Notes: generated by a model not told the origin, from the sequence alone. 64,000 nucleotides of DNA from Herminiimonas arsenicoxydans (GCA_000026125.1 CU207211.1:1550001-1614000); one strand, 5' to 3'; shown: positions 34,965-47,844, counted from the stretch's first letter. Numbers and translations are program-made.

Positions 34965-36911
34965 TCAAACTGATTTTGCCTGACGTCGTGACATCCAAAT
35001 ACCTATCATCACCAATGCCAGAATGATCGCTTGCGTTGTAATACCCTGCATGGTCGGATGGACCCCTAATAGCGGTACCGTGACAAAATTAATCCGATCC
35101 GCTTCAATAACACCTGCTTCCTGCAGGGCGGCGATACCATTACCAGCAAACACAACTGCTAGCAATGCCAGTAAGCCAGATGTGACACCGAAGAATGGCC
35201 CAATCGGAAGGCGAATGCTGTACTTCAGAATCGCCCAACCAATTACGGCGAGCAATATCGCAGCAGCTCCGACCCCACTCAGCACTGCGACATGGCCGTC
35301 GTCTCCGACCTGTACCCAAAGTGCTTGATAGAACAGAATGATTTCAAACAGCTCACGGTAAACTGCCAAGAACGACACGCTTGCCATTGCCCACATCGTT
35401 TTTTTCTCCAACGCAGCCGTGACGTGTTCACGAATGAATTTTTGCCACGCTTGTGCGTAGGATTTGCTATGCAACCAATAACCAACATAAAGAAGCATGA
35501 TTGCAGCAACAAGCGCTGTAATCCCTTCCGTCAACTCTCGATTCGCTCCCGAAATTGTGAGGACGTAATTTGCAACCACCCATGTCAAGATACCCAAAGC
35601 TACAGCCGCTATCCAGCCATAATGGATGTAACGTAAAGCATCCCGACGACCGGTCTTGACGACAAAAGAAATGATCGCTGCCAAGACTAAGATGGCTTCC
35701 AGCCCTTCACGCAGCAAAATAAGTAGTGCGCTGATAAAAGCGGTTGTTGCTGAAAGATTTTCTGAAAGTGCTTCATCAGCCTGATTAAGTAAGGCCTCAA
35801 TAACTTTTACTTGTTTGCTGACTTCTTCTACTGGTTTCCCCGCACTGATTGCAGCACGCAATGCCATCATTTCCAGCTCAATTTTTTGTCTGAGTGCGCC
35901 ATCAGTATTATCAAGACTACTCTCGACCAATTCAAAACCTTCGAGATAGGCAGTAATTGCAAGTTGGCGTGCCGCTCCAGCGTCACCAGCCTGATACGCC
36001 GCCAAAGACTGGACTAGCTTTTCTCTTGAAACATCTAAAGGTGAAGGACCAGCAACCTTGATCGCCTCAGGATGCGATGTCAGGTAGGCCTGCACCTGAA
36101 CCAAGGACTTGCCACCTTGCTGCTCGACCTCATCAGGAGTTTGCGTAGCCAGTGCGCGTAAATTTTGAAAATCCTTTTTTCCTTCACCATTGTTCCACGC
36201 AGATTCGCCTTGATTTACATCTTCCTGAGTGTGTCGTAATGTACCGACAAAAAATGCCAGCGCCCACCGATCTTCTTCCGTAATTTCGGTGAAAGGACGC
36301 ATTGGCGTACCTGCGACACCAAGAGCGATAGTGTTGTACAAGCCGTAGATGCTGCGCACTTTCATGCGAGCCTCTTCGTGAAAGTCGCTAGGCTGCGGAT
36401 CCATTCCTTTTGAAAGCGGGCCATCACCTCTACCAGTAGCACCATGACAAACTGCACAGTTAGCCGCATAGAGTTGTGACGCCTTGAGTAAATTCGGCGT
36501 CGATTTCGGTGTTACTGCTACTTTGTAGACGCGAATGACATCGGCGCGCAAAGCATTTGCTTGCTTCGATACCTCGCCGCCATCCACCTTGCTATTGATT
36601 GCACTGCGCAGTACCTGTCCTTTATCCAGCAGGATTGATTGCTCAGCGTTCGCCGGCATCTCTTTTAAAAGTGTCAAAGCTTGCGTAGAAAATTCAAGCT
36701 GTTCCTCGAACTCTGATTGATTCAGAACCTTCCCGTTCTTAACAAACTCTGGATAGTCCACGCTAATGTAATCGAGCATATGAACAACCGTCTGAGCTTT
36801 CTCGTCAGCGGAAATTGCTGCCATCGTTTGAGAAGTGATAAAAATACTCAGAATGAGGAAAACGAGGGAATGAAAAATAACGGTCACGCTTAATTTATTA
36901 GCAGGATGCAT
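34965..36911 (-). CDS. pbrT: FTR1-family permease with cytochrome c domain (PbrT/EfeU-like)
   Basis: This is a 648-residue protein from ATG 36911; a TTG at 36944 is an alternative. It has a signal anchor (VTVIFHSLVFLILSIF), a periplasmic helical region and a cytochrome c motif CAVCHGATGRGDG (CxxCH, about residue 160). A C-terminal FTR1 permease of seven helices carries the two metal-carrying REXXE motifs, LREGLEAILVL and YRELFEIILFY. FTR1 permeases take up Fe (oxidation-coupled); the PbrT variant imports Pb2+. It lies upstream of the BASS carrier on the same strand, and a Fur-like palindrome precedes it, which argues for iron control. Confidence 0.88.
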   Translation of the reverse strand: MHPANKLSVTVIFHSLVFLILSIFITSQTMAAISADEKAQTVVHMLDYISVDYPEFVKNGKVLNQSEFEEQLEFSTQALTLLKEMPANAEQSILLDKGQVLRSAINSKVDGGEVSKQANALRADVIRVYKVAVTPKSTPNLLKASQLYAANCAVCHGATGRGDGPLSKGMDPQPSDFHEEARMKVRSIYGLYNTIALGVAGTPMRPFTEITEEDRWALAFFVGTLRHTQEDVNQGESAWNNGEGKKDFQNLRALATQTPDEVEQQGGKSLVQVQAYLTSHPEAIKVAGPSPLDVSREKLVQSLAAYQAGDAGAARQLAITAYLEGFELVESSLDNTDGALRQKIELEMMALRAAISAGKPVEEVSKQVKVIEALLNQADEALSENLSATTAFISALLILLREGLEAILVLAAIISFVVKTGRRDALRYIHYGWIAAVALGILTWVVANYVLTISGANRELTEGITALVAAIMLLYVGYWLHSKSYAQAWQKFIREHVTAALEKKTMWAMASVSFLAVYRELFEIILFYQALWVQVGDDGHVAVLSGVGAAAILLAVIGWAILKYSIRLPIGPFFGVTSGLLALLAVVFAGNGIAALQEAGVIEADRINFVTVPLLGVHPTMQGITTQAIILALVMIGIWMSRRQAKSV

Positions 36912-36958
36912 TGTTAGAAAAATGTTAGGAAGTTGAGACTGCAATGATACCAGATGCT

Positions 36959-36975
36959 ATGAGAATGTTTCTCAT
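36959..36975. promoter_or_regulatory. Fur-like palindrome upstream of the FTR1 gene
   Basis: ATGAGAA-TGT-TTCTCAT is a perfect 7-3-7 dyad, 48 bp upstream of the permease start. ATGAGAA...TTCTCAT is a frequent variant of Fur boxes. If real, the permease would be repressed when iron is plentiful. Confidence 0.5.
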
Positions 36976-37162
36976 TTAGATTTGTGTCGAAAGGCCTATT
37001 GTCTGAATGCTTTGCCGATACAAATCAAGATTTTTTGCAGTTGGGCCCAATATCGAGAACTGGTCTAATCAATGCCTTAAGAGGAGCGTGACCCGCATAA
37101 AAAAGGTAAGCGCATCGCTTTTGTCAGTCTCATAAAGCCTGCCATGTCATTTTTCCAAATAT

Positions 37163-37180
37163 ATTCTCTCAATAGAGAAT
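37163..37180. promoter_or_regulatory. palindrome upstream of transposon czcI
   Basis: ATTCTC (37163-37168), loop TCAATA, GAGAAT (37175-37180), followed by TTTT. It is 30 bp upstream of the czcI start, so an operator in the promoter is likelier than a terminator. The upstream 180 bp is AT-rich and otherwise featureless. Confidence 0.4.
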
Positions 37181-37209
37181 TTTAAAAATAAGATACAATC
37201 CGCTTACTT

Positions 37210-37569
37210 ATGAAACGCCTCCTGATTATTTTAATGTTTGTGATTGTTCCGCTCCAGCTTAGCTGGGCAGCGGCTGCAGTCTATTGCGAGCATGAAACTA
37301 ATCCCAAAAGCGTACATTTTGGTCATCACGAGCATAAGCACATCGCATCTGCCGCAGAAGGCAAGACTGATGTTTCAAAATCAGCCGCAGCAGTTGATGG
37401 CGATTGCACTTCCTGCCATCTGGGTGGCATCGCAATCCTGACCATACCAGTACCAGCGATGGCGTTGGATCTTGTTAGTGCACCATCAATCACTGCTGGC
37501 AATCCCTTGCTTGCATCAAGTCGTCCCTCCCGACCTGAACGTCCCAAATGGGCAGTCGCCGCTTCCTGA
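37210..37569 (+). CDS. czcI: CzcI-like small exported protein (transposon copy)
   Basis: This 119-residue protein has a signal peptide (LIILMFVIVPLQLSWAAAA). The mature N-terminus is YCEHETNPKSVHFGHHEHKH, a His-rich Cys-containing motif, then DCTSCHLGG, and a tail RPSRPERPKWAVAAS. It aligns in layout and sequence with 59872-60228 (VLPLQFSWAAAAAYCQHE). CzcI opens czcCBA operons and is thought to modulate induction. It is 94 bp upstream of czcC. Confidence 0.83.
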   Translation: MKRLLIILMFVIVPLQLSWAAAAVYCEHETNPKSVHFGHHEHKHIASAAEGKTDVSKSAAAVDGDCTSCHLGGIAILTIPVPAMALDLVSAPSITAGNPLLASSRPSRPERPKWAVAAS

Positions 37570-37663
37570 TCCGGCGCCCGCTCGTTCTATTTTCTCTCTA
37601 CTCTTGATGTAGTTTCCAGCGCAGGTCGTCGGATTCCCTTTGTCTATTCCACAAGGAGATTCG

Positions 37664-38962
37664 ATGCAAAAGGTATTACTGCCGCTTTTAATTGCGGCAT
37701 CCACACTAAGCACAATTGCACTTTCAGCGTCTGCGCAGCCGATGTCGCATACCTCTGCTTATTCCAATATGGCGACCCAATCTACGCCTGCAGGGTCGGC
37801 TTACTCACGCCTAACGCTAGCAGCAGCATTGGAGCTGGCGTATAACGCCAATCCCGATATTGCGGTAGCGCGTCGCGAAGTAGAAGCAATTGAAGGGACG
37901 GTTCAGCAAGCTGGACTCATCCCTAATCCAGAGTTGGCAACCTTGGTCGAAGATACCAAGCGCGAAACACGCACGACCACCGTACAGATAAATCAAGTTA
38001 TTGAATTGGGTGGAAAGCGCGGTGCGCGTATCAGTGCTGCGGAGCGCGGCCGTGATTTCGCTCTCATGGATCTAACGGCTAAACAAGCCGACATACGTGC
38101 GAAGGTTATTTCAGCTTTCTATGACGTATTGGTTGGTCAGGAACGCATTCGCTTAGCTGAGGGGTCAGTCGAGTTAGCTAAACGAGCCACATTGATAGCA
38201 TCAAGACGAGTGATGTCTGGAAAAATATCCCCAGTAGAAGAAACGCGCGCACGCGTGGCCGAAGCAGGTGTTCGAGTCGAACTGGCGCAAGCTGTAAATG
38301 AGTTAGAAACAGCTCGTCGCCAATTAGCGGCAACGTGGGGAGGTGTCACTCCGGGCTTTGAGCTTGTTGAAAATACGGAAAGCGATCTACCAACCCTTTG
38401 GCCCTTACCTGAATTGGCCCAACGTTTGCAGCAGTCTCCGTTTTTGCTGCGCGCAAAAATTGAAGTCGAACGCAGGAAAGCAATAGCGCAAGTTGAGCGA
38501 TCGCGACGGATTCCCGATGTTACGGTGACGCTTGGTGCAAAGCGGGATGAGCAGATGGGCCGTAACCAGGCAGTGATAGGACTGTCGATACCGATACCTG
38601 TGTTTGATCGTAATCAAGGCAACGTTTTGGAGTCACTTCGCCGCACGGACAAGGCACGCGATGAGCTGGTTGCGACGGAAGTTAATTTGAACATGGAGCT
38701 TGGACAAGCACATGGCCGCTTAAGTAAGTCGCTAATCGAAGCAGAGTTAATCAAGACGGAAATCTTACCTGGTGCGCAAAGCAACTACGACGCAACGACG
38801 AAAGGTTTCGAGCTCGGAAAATTTAGCTTCCTAGAAGTGCTCGACGCGCAACGTACTTTTTTCCAAGCCAAGTCGCAGTACTTGCGCTCCTTAGCTGAGA
38901 CCTACCGTGCCGCAACTGACATAGACCGTCTGCTGGGCGAACCATTTTCTGCCATCAAGTAA
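37664..38962 (+). CDS. czcC: CzcC outer-membrane channel (transposon copy)
   Basis: This 432-residue OEP-family protein starts at ATG 37664 (MQKVLLPLLIAA; ribosome site AAGGAG), with a signal peptide ending SASA-QP. LTLAAALELAYNANPDIAVA and GTVQQAGLIPNPELATLVED are the first repeat; LSIPIPVFDRNQGNVLESLRRTDKARDEL the second (shown here in pieces: LSIPIPVFDRNQG, LESLRRTDKARDEL). It is the outer-membrane duct of the Zn/Cd/Co RND pump. It precedes czcB by 8 bp. Confidence 0.93.
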   Translation: MQKVLLPLLIAASTLSTIALSASAQPMSHTSAYSNMATQSTPAGSAYSRLTLAAALELAYNANPDIAVARREVEAIEGTVQQAGLIPNPELATLVEDTKRETRTTTVQINQVIELGGKRGARISAAERGRDFALMDLTAKQADIRAKVISAFYDVLVGQERIRLAEGSVELAKRATLIASRRVMSGKISPVEETRARVAEAGVRVELAQAVNELETARRQLAATWGGVTPGFELVENTESDLPTLWPLPELAQRLQQSPFLLRAKIEVERRKAIAQVERSRRIPDVTVTLGAKRDEQMGRNQAVIGLSIPIPVFDRNQGNVLESLRRTDKARDELVATEVNLNMELGQAHGRLSKSLIEAELIKTEILPGAQSNYDATTKGFELGKFSFLEVLDAQRTFFQAKSQYLRSLAETYRAATDIDRLLGEPFSAIK

Positions 38963-38970
38963 TAGAGGCC

Positions 38971-40548
38971 ATGATGAAATTTAAACCACGTAATAAACAA
39001 ACCACCATCATCATCATCGTCATCATCGTTGGTGCATTGCTAGGCGGCCTGATCTTAGGCATGGGCAAAACACAAACTTCCGGTGAAGAAAGTGAACATA
39101 CCGAGACAAAAGGCCACGCCGATACAGAACATCACGGTGAAAAAACTGATGCCAAGCACGATGATGCCAAAGGACATGAAGACGAAGAGCACCATGCGTC
39201 ATCAGAAGCGCAAAAAGGTCCCCACGGCGGCAAGTTGTTTAGCAATGACGGCTATGGGCTGGAAGTAACCATTTTTGAGAAAGACGTTGAGCCCGAATTC
39301 CGTTTGTACACTTTCAAGAACGGTAAGCCGCTGGATCCAAGTGCTAGCCAAGTCAGCGTTACTCTGGAACGTCTAGGTCGAAAGCCACAGGAGATCTCTT
39401 TTGTAAAAGAAGGCGATTACTTGAAGGGAAAGGCCGTTGTTGAAGAACCGCATTCATTCAAAGTGACCATCAATGCGCGCTATGGCGATAAGCCATATCA
39501 GTTTGGATACTCGCAGGAAGAAGGACGGGTCTCCATGACTGACGAGCAATTGAAGCTAAACGGTGTTCAGATCATGACGGCTGGTCCAGCACGAATCAAA
39601 ACCAGTCTGCAATTGATCGGTGAAATTCGTTTAAATGAAGACAGCACTGTTCATGTCGTCCCACGCTTAGCCGGCATCGTTGAGTCGGTTCGCGCCAACG
39701 CAGGAGACCAGGTCAAAAAAGGCCAAGTTCTTGCAGTGATTTCAAGTCAGTCACTTTCGGATCAACGAAGTGAACTGTTGGCAGCACAAAAGCGCTTGAG
39801 TCTTGCACGCACAACGTACGAGCGTGAAAAGACATTGTGGGAAGAAAAAATCTCTGCCGAGCAGGATTATTTACAAGCACGCGCCGTCATGCAGGAAGCT
39901 CAAATCATGGCCCAAAGTGCGCAGCAAAAGTTAGCTGCATTGGGCGCATCTTCTTCGTCTTCCAATCTGACGCAATATGAAATCCGCTCGCCTATCAATG
40001 GTGTCATTACTGACAAACGCATTTCGACCGGTACCGTCGCCAAAGAAGATGACAATATTTTCGTTATCTCCGATTTGTCTACCGTGTGGGTCGATCTCAC
40101 AGTACGTGCGGAAGACATCGGCGCATTGAAGACTGGGCAAAAAGGCACGGTCAAGTCGAATGCCTTCGATGCACAAGATGTGGGAACAGTTTCGTATATC
40201 GGTGCTTTGGTTGGGGAGCAAACACGTACCGCCAAGGCACGAATTGTACTTGCCAATCCTAAAGGAATTTGGCGTCCTGGCTTACCGGTAAATGTGAATT
40301 TGGTCGCTGGCGAAGTCGATGTTCCGGTGACTATATCGACGGACTCTGTGCAGAAAATGGGAGATAGAGACGTCGTATTTGGTCGTTACGGAAACTTGCT
40401 GGAAGCACGTCCTATCGATTTGGGGCGTACAGACGGTAAATTAGTCGAGGTACTTGGTGGTCTGCTGGCTGACGAAAAATATGCAGGTACAAATAGTTTT
40501 CTGATCAAGGCAGAGATCGGGAAATCAAGCGCCAGTCACGACCATTAA
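38971..40548 (+). CDS. czcB: CzcB membrane-fusion protein with His-rich extension (transposon copy)
   Basis: This 525-residue periplasmic adaptor has an N-terminal anchor (TIIIIVIIVGALLGGLILGM), then a His/Glu/Asp-rich stretch (GHADTEHHGEKTDAKHDD, GHEDEEHHASS). A separate N-terminal domain (PHGGKLFSNDGYGLEVTIFE, about 85-180) follows, then the biotinyl-lipoyl halves (LAGIVESVRANAGDQVKKGQ) around an alpha-hairpin, and a beta-barrel. The extra zinc-binding-like domain is the canonical CzcB layout. The host copy (57261-58475) lacks that domain. It is followed by the P-II-like gene after 10 bp. Confidence 0.93.
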   Translation: MMKFKPRNKQTTIIIIVIIVGALLGGLILGMGKTQTSGEESEHTETKGHADTEHHGEKTDAKHDDAKGHEDEEHHASSEAQKGPHGGKLFSNDGYGLEVTIFEKDVEPEFRLYTFKNGKPLDPSASQVSVTLERLGRKPQEISFVKEGDYLKGKAVVEEPHSFKVTINARYGDKPYQFGYSQEEGRVSMTDEQLKLNGVQIMTAGPARIKTSLQLIGEIRLNEDSTVHVVPRLAGIVESVRANAGDQVKKGQVLAVISSQSLSDQRSELLAAQKRLSLARTTYEREKTLWEEKISAEQDYLQARAVMQEAQIMAQSAQQKLAALGASSSSSNLTQYEIRSPINGVITDKRISTGTVAKEDDNIFVISDLSTVWVDLTVRAEDIGALKTGQKGTVKSNAFDAQDVGTVSYIGALVGEQTRTAKARIVLANPKGIWRPGLPVNVNLVAGEVDVPVTISTDSVQKMGDRDVVFGRYGNLLEARPIDLGRTDGKLVEVLGGLLADEKYAGTNSFLIKAEIGKSSASHDH

Positions 40549-40558
40549 GGGGATCGGT

Positions 40559-44109
<3,551 letters not shown>

Positions 44110-44238
44110 TTCCCTCAGCACTGATATTGCATGGTGTTTAACTATTTCTTTGCAGGGACTGGATCATCAACTTGATCCAGTTTCCTAATTGAAAAACGAA
44201 TTGTCATGAACGTATTTTTCATAAAGATGGAGTGAACA

Positions 44239-44691
44239 TTGGATTGGAAAATGGAATTGCTGTTTTCTGGACGGATTGTCCTTGCCGCACTTCTCGGCGC
44301 AGTTATTGGTCTGGACCGCGAACGCCAAGGAAGTGATGCGGGGGTTCGCACATGCATGGCAATTTCGATAGGATCCTGTGCTTTTAGCCTGATCTCGCTT
44401 CATGTCATAGGTGGAGACCCGACCAGAATTGCCGCACAAGTAGTAACTGGTATTGGTTTTTTGGGCGCTGGGGTGATTTTGCACGTGCGAGGACGCATCG
44501 AAGGGTTGACGACGGCTGCAACTTTATGGGCTACCGCATCAATCGGGATGGCCTGTGCATTTGGCATGTATGTACTAGCGATATTAACGACGATTCTTAT
44601 ATATGGAATATTGGCACTCCGCCATGTTCCAGGCTGGAAAAAATTTACGCGAAAGCAGCCATCTCCAGATTCGTCGGAATGCGATCGCTAA
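44239..44691 (+). CDS. mgtC: MgtC/SapB-family membrane protein
   Basis: This 150-residue protein starts at TTG 44239 (ribosome site GGAG 6 bp before); ATG 44251 is the alternative. It has four or five helices with the MgtC signature: AALLGAVIGLDRERQGSDAG, RTCMAISIGSCA, VTGIGFLGAGVI and EGLTTAATLWATASIGMACA. MgtC proteins affect Mg2+ homeostasis and membrane ATPase activity. It is 130 bp downstream of czcA and may be in the same transcript. The link to zinc efflux is not known. Confidence 0.86.
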   Translation: MDWKMELLFSGRIVLAALLGAVIGLDRERQGSDAGVRTCMAISIGSCAFSLISLHVIGGDPTRIAAQVVTGIGFLGAGVILHVRGRIEGLTTAATLWATASIGMACAFGMYVLAILTTILIYGILALRHVPGWKKFTRKQPSPDSSECDR

Positions 44692-44746
44692 CTTAATAGA
44701 TTATTGACTGTGAATCGACTCACAATTGAAGGGGCGAGGAGAAAAA

Positions 44747-44863
44747 ATGAGTATCTTTGAAAAATTAATGGGTGGTGGGCATGGTCGTCGCCATGGAGGT
44801 GGACACCACGAACGCTATGACAATAGCCCGCCAGCGAATCAAACCGAGACTTGGGGGGAATGA
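44747..44863 (+). CDS. small His/Gly-rich zinc-ribbon protein, C-terminus out of frame
   Basis: ATG 44747, with GAGGAG upstream, gives MSIFEKLMGGGHGRRHGGG..., a 38-residue frame ending at TGA 44863. The next frame continues without gap as GMKFCGKCGMERK to a stop at 44898, a clear zinc-ribbon half (CxxC). The two join if the G6 tract at 44853-44858 had one more G. Related small proteins begin MS-hydrophobic-EKL-GG-H and end in a CxxC zinc ribbon, so the intact product is about 49 residues. It is a frameshifted gene, a homopolymer error, or a programmed slip site. Confidence 0.6.
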   Translation: MSIFEKLMGGGHGRRHGGGHHERYDNSPPANQTETWGE

Positions 44864-44950
44864 AGTTTTGCGGCAAGTGTGGCATGGAGCGCAAATAAAT
44901 TGCACTGACATATGTAACGTTAATTTTGTTTGATTGAACCGAGAATTCTC

Positions 44951-45865
44951 ATGAGCGCCGGCCATACCCATGCGTTACCGACAAGACAAAATCAGAAGTA
45001 TTTACTGATTGCTTTAGGTCTAACGTCTACTTTTCTTATAGCGGAAGTCGTCGCAGGTTTCATTACTGGCAGCCTTGCCTTGCTTTCCGATGCCGCACAT
45101 ATGCTTACCGATGCAAGTGCGCTAGCAATTGCGTTGGTGGCCATTCAGATAGGCAAACGACCAGCGGATAAGCGAAGAACGTTTGGCTATCTACGTTTTG
45201 AGATTCTGGCTGCAGCATTTAACGCGATCCTGCTTTTCTTGGTGGCGATGTACATCTTGTATGAGGCTTACCAAAGATTTCGTTCGCCTATAGAAATTGA
45301 ATCGACCGGCATGCTGATCGTTGCTTCGCTTGGGTTGGTCATTAATTTGATCAGCATGAAATTGCTTAGTGCCGGCAAAGATTCAAGTCTCAATATCAAA
45401 GGCGCGTATTTGGAGGTGTGGAGCGATATGTTGGGCTCCGTCGGCGTCATTATCGGCGCACTCGTTATTCGTTTTACGGGCTGGACGTGGGTAGATTCAG
45501 TGATCGCAGTTGGGATTGGTTTTTGGGTGTTACCAAGAACTTGGGTGTTGCTGAGAGAAAGTATCAACGTGTTACTTGAAGGTGTACCTGAAGGCATGGA
45601 TTTGGAAAAGCTTCAGCAATCCTTACTTGAGATCCCAAGTGTCCAAAGTGTGCATGACTTACACGTATGGTCAATTTCAAGTGGAAAAGTAAGTTTGACG
45701 ATGCATGTAGTTAGTGAGGATTCGGAAAATCTTCATCCCGTACTGATAGCGACTATTCAATCGGTACTTGCTGAACAATTTGAAATCCATCACACCACTA
45801 TACAAATTGAGAAGCAGCCTTGTGAACAGGCCGCAGTAGAGCATTCTTTCGGCCCTTCCAGTTAA
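44951..45865 (+). CDS. czcD: CzcD cation diffusion facilitator
   Basis: This 304-residue protein starts at ATG 44951 (MSAGHTHALP). Six helices carry the CDF motifs LLSDAAHMLTDASALAIAL (HxxxD) and LEVWSDMLGSVGVIIGALV (the second metal site). The C-terminal ferredoxin-like cytoplasmic domain has VQSVHDLHVWSISSGKVSL. CzcD exchanges Zn/Cd/Co for H+ or K+ into the periplasm and, in Cupriavidus, fine-tunes czc expression. It lies in the cargo after czcA, mgtC and the small zinc-ribbon gene. Confidence 0.93.
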   Translation: MSAGHTHALPTRQNQKYLLIALGLTSTFLIAEVVAGFITGSLALLSDAAHMLTDASALAIALVAIQIGKRPADKRRTFGYLRFEILAAAFNAILLFLVAMYILYEAYQRFRSPIEIESTGMLIVASLGLVINLISMKLLSAGKDSSLNIKGAYLEVWSDMLGSVGVIIGALVIRFTGWTWVDSVIAVGIGFWVLPRTWVLLRESINVLLEGVPEGMDLEKLQQSLLEIPSVQSVHDLHVWSISSGKVSLTMHVVSEDSENLHPVLIATIQSVLAEQFEIHHTTIQIEKQPCEQAAVEHSFGPSS

Positions 45866-45926
45866 GAAAGAATAGTGATTCATGCGAACAGGCACTCATT
45901 GGACAACAAATATATTTGAATAAATT

Positions 45927-46118
45927 ATGTATATAGGAAATCGTTGGGTGCCCATGGCACTAGCAAATACGCTGCTTGTTGTAACGCTTCTGATCATATT
46001 AGTTATTTTTGGCACGTTGTATTGGTTGAGTCGTTCAGATCCTTCTAATAAGAAGACGCGAAATATAAAGCAGCAGACACCAAACGCAAAAAAACGTAGT
46101 ACACGAAAAAAGAGGTAG
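45927..46118 (+). CDS. small single-pass membrane protein with a basic tail
   Basis: This 63-residue frame has one membrane helix (NTLLVVTLLIILVIFGTLYWL) and a strongly basic, low-complexity tail ending KKRSTRKKR. It has no recognised family and a weak ribosome site. A small inner-membrane regulatory or stabilising peptide is possible, as is a spurious frame. It lies between czcD and the next small gene, all on the plus strand. Confidence 0.45.
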   Translation: MYIGNRWVPMALANTLLVVTLLIILVIFGTLYWLSRSDPSNKKTRNIKQQTPNAKKRSTRKKR

Positions 46119-46191
46119 TGCAGTAAATCTAATTACGTCATCTATGTCTTACGATATTTTTAAAGAATACGGATAGTCACGAAATCATATT

Positions 46192-46569
46192 ATGGGCACG
46201 CTGGTTACTAGATACTTTGCGTTCACAATGTTAGTCATATTTTTATTTATGACTAACGTTGGCCTATGGAGTGACCATTCAAACTGGCTCAACCATGAAC
46301 TTGAGCATAGTGTCAATGTCGCCCCCATGACAAAGACTGCTGAATATGTGTCATTGCATGATACGGATCATTCGAATAGCAGCATTGCAACAAGTTCCGT
46401 AGCAGTCGAGCACGAGTTATTACATGCCGCGAATCATCTTCAACTTTTCCTAGGCATCGACCTAGAATTTTCTTTTCTGCCTCTAACGCAATCTGCAGAA
46501 TTTTATTTCAATTATGTCGAAATTCTTCTTCTGGCATTCGACGCACCTTTTCGTCCTCCTCGGCTTTAA
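46192..46569 (+). CDS. small exported His-containing protein, CzcI-like layout
   Basis: This 125-residue protein has an N-terminal hydrophobic segment (YFAFTMLVIFLFMTNVGL) and His-bearing loops (SDHSNWLNHELEH, DTDHSNSSI, VEHELLHAANH). A C-terminal hydrophobic patch comes before the tail FRPPRL. The layout resembles the small proteins that open metal operons here (signal, His loop, Pro/Arg tail), but direct similarity is low. It precedes the glycosyltransferase by 225 bp. Function unknown. Confidence 0.55.
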   Translation: MGTLVTRYFAFTMLVIFLFMTNVGLWSDHSNWLNHELEHSVNVAPMTKTAEYVSLHDTDHSNSSIATSSVAVEHELLHAANHLQLFLGIDLEFSFLPLTQSAEFYFNYVEILLLAFDAPFRPPRL

Positions 46570-46794
46570 ATCCCTCTCAATCTAATACTTTGTCTTCGGT
46601 CTTTGTGCCGTGGCAACTAGGTATTAAGTATCAAAAATGCAGCGCATAGCGTGGATTGATTTCGCGCCAAATGCATGCCTTTGCCTAAGCACTTTTGGAA
46701 ATCACGCATATGGAAATGTGTGGTTGCACGCTTTTTTAAATAGCGCCCATTCGTGTCGGCCAAAATTTTCATTAAAAAGATAGAGAAGCCTGCG

Positions 46795-47811
46795 ATGAAG
46801 AACTTGCATCCGATTGCCCGTATCGAGACGGGTGAGTTGCCCTCATATATTTTGACTGTAGTCGTTCCCGTGTTCAATGAGGAAAGCGTCCTGCCGATAT
46901 TCCATGAGCGTTTGGAAAAGGCACTCTCCGCGTTAAATCATGAATGGGAAGTTATTTACGTTGACGACGGCAGCACTGATAGAACTCATTTCATTTTGCA
47001 ACAGCTACGAGCAAATAGTCCGAAGGTCGGAGTGGCTCGCTTTACAAGAAATTTTGGAAAAGAAGAAGCCATGAGTGCTGGCCTAAGACTGGCGCGTGGG
47101 GATGCCGTTGTAATTATTGATGCAGATTTACAAGACCCTCCCGAGTTGATCCCGGTCATGGTGGAAGCATGGTTAGAGGGTGTCGATATCGTCAATATGC
47201 GAAGAAGTCATCGAAGCGGAGAGTCATGGTTTAAAAAAGCGACGGCGCATGCTTTCTATCGTGTGATTAATCGCTTAAGCGAGGTTCCTGTTCCAGAAGA
47301 TGTCGGTGATTTTCGACTGCTAAGTCGACGTGCGATTGACGCGCTTAATCTTTTGGAAGAGAGAAATCGCTTCATGAAAGGGCTGTTCGCTTGGATAGGT
47401 TTCCCACAAGTGACGCTGAATTACAGTCGAGATGCTCGAGCAGCCGGCCATAGTAAATGGCGCTATTGGCGTCTCTGGAATTTTGCTCTTGAAGGAATTA
47501 CTGGATTCTCGGTTGCTCCTTTAAAAATCGCGACGTATGTGGGTTTAGCTTGTGCAGGTATCACGTTCATCTATGCCGCGTACTTTCTCATCAAGACATT
47601 ATTTATAGGTGAGTCTGTCAAAGGGTTTCCTACTTTAATCGTCACAGTGATGATCTTGGGTGGTTTGCAATTGATGGCGATAGGAATCATAGGCGAATAT
47701 CTAGGAAGACTTTTTATCGAGAGCAAGCGACGTCCACTTTATCTTTTGGAGGGATATCAGCCTTCTGCCATCGTGCAGTCGGAAGTGAAATCGAATGCCG
47801 TCCTGATTTAA
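46795..47811 (+). CDS. GT2-family glycosyltransferase (GtrB/DPM-like)
   Basis: This 338-residue protein starts at ATG 46795 (MKNLHPIARI). The GT-A fold has VVVPVFNEES, YVDDGSTDRTH and IDADLQDPPEL (the DxD-type motif), and two C-terminal membrane helices (APLKIATYVGLACAGITFIY and FPTLIVTVMILGGL). Relatives (GtrB, ArnC/PmrF) transfer sugars to undecaprenyl or dolichyl phosphate in the inner membrane, often to alter LPS. An envelope change limiting metal entry is a reasonable guess. It is the last cargo gene before the tnpT relic. Confidence 0.85.
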   Translation: MKNLHPIARIETGELPSYILTVVVPVFNEESVLPIFHERLEKALSALNHEWEVIYVDDGSTDRTHFILQQLRANSPKVGVARFTRNFGKEEAMSAGLRLARGDAVVIIDADLQDPPELIPVMVEAWLEGVDIVNMRRSHRSGESWFKKATAHAFYRVINRLSEVPVPEDVGDFRLLSRRAIDALNLLEERNRFMKGLFAWIGFPQVTLNYSRDARAAGHSKWRYWRLWNFALEGITGFSVAPLKIATYVGLACAGITFIYAAYFLIKTLFIGESVKGFPTLIVTVMILGGLQLMAIGIIGEYLGRLFIESKRRPLYLLEGYQPSAIVQSEVKSNAVLI

Positions 47812-47844
47812 GCGAGTCACTTCATCCTGCTTGATAACTAAGCC

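Noticed and set aside
33988..36911. Arsenic-resistance operon
   Set aside because: Only an ACR3-like carrier is present; no arsenate reductase or ArsR regulator, and its partner is an iron/lead permease.
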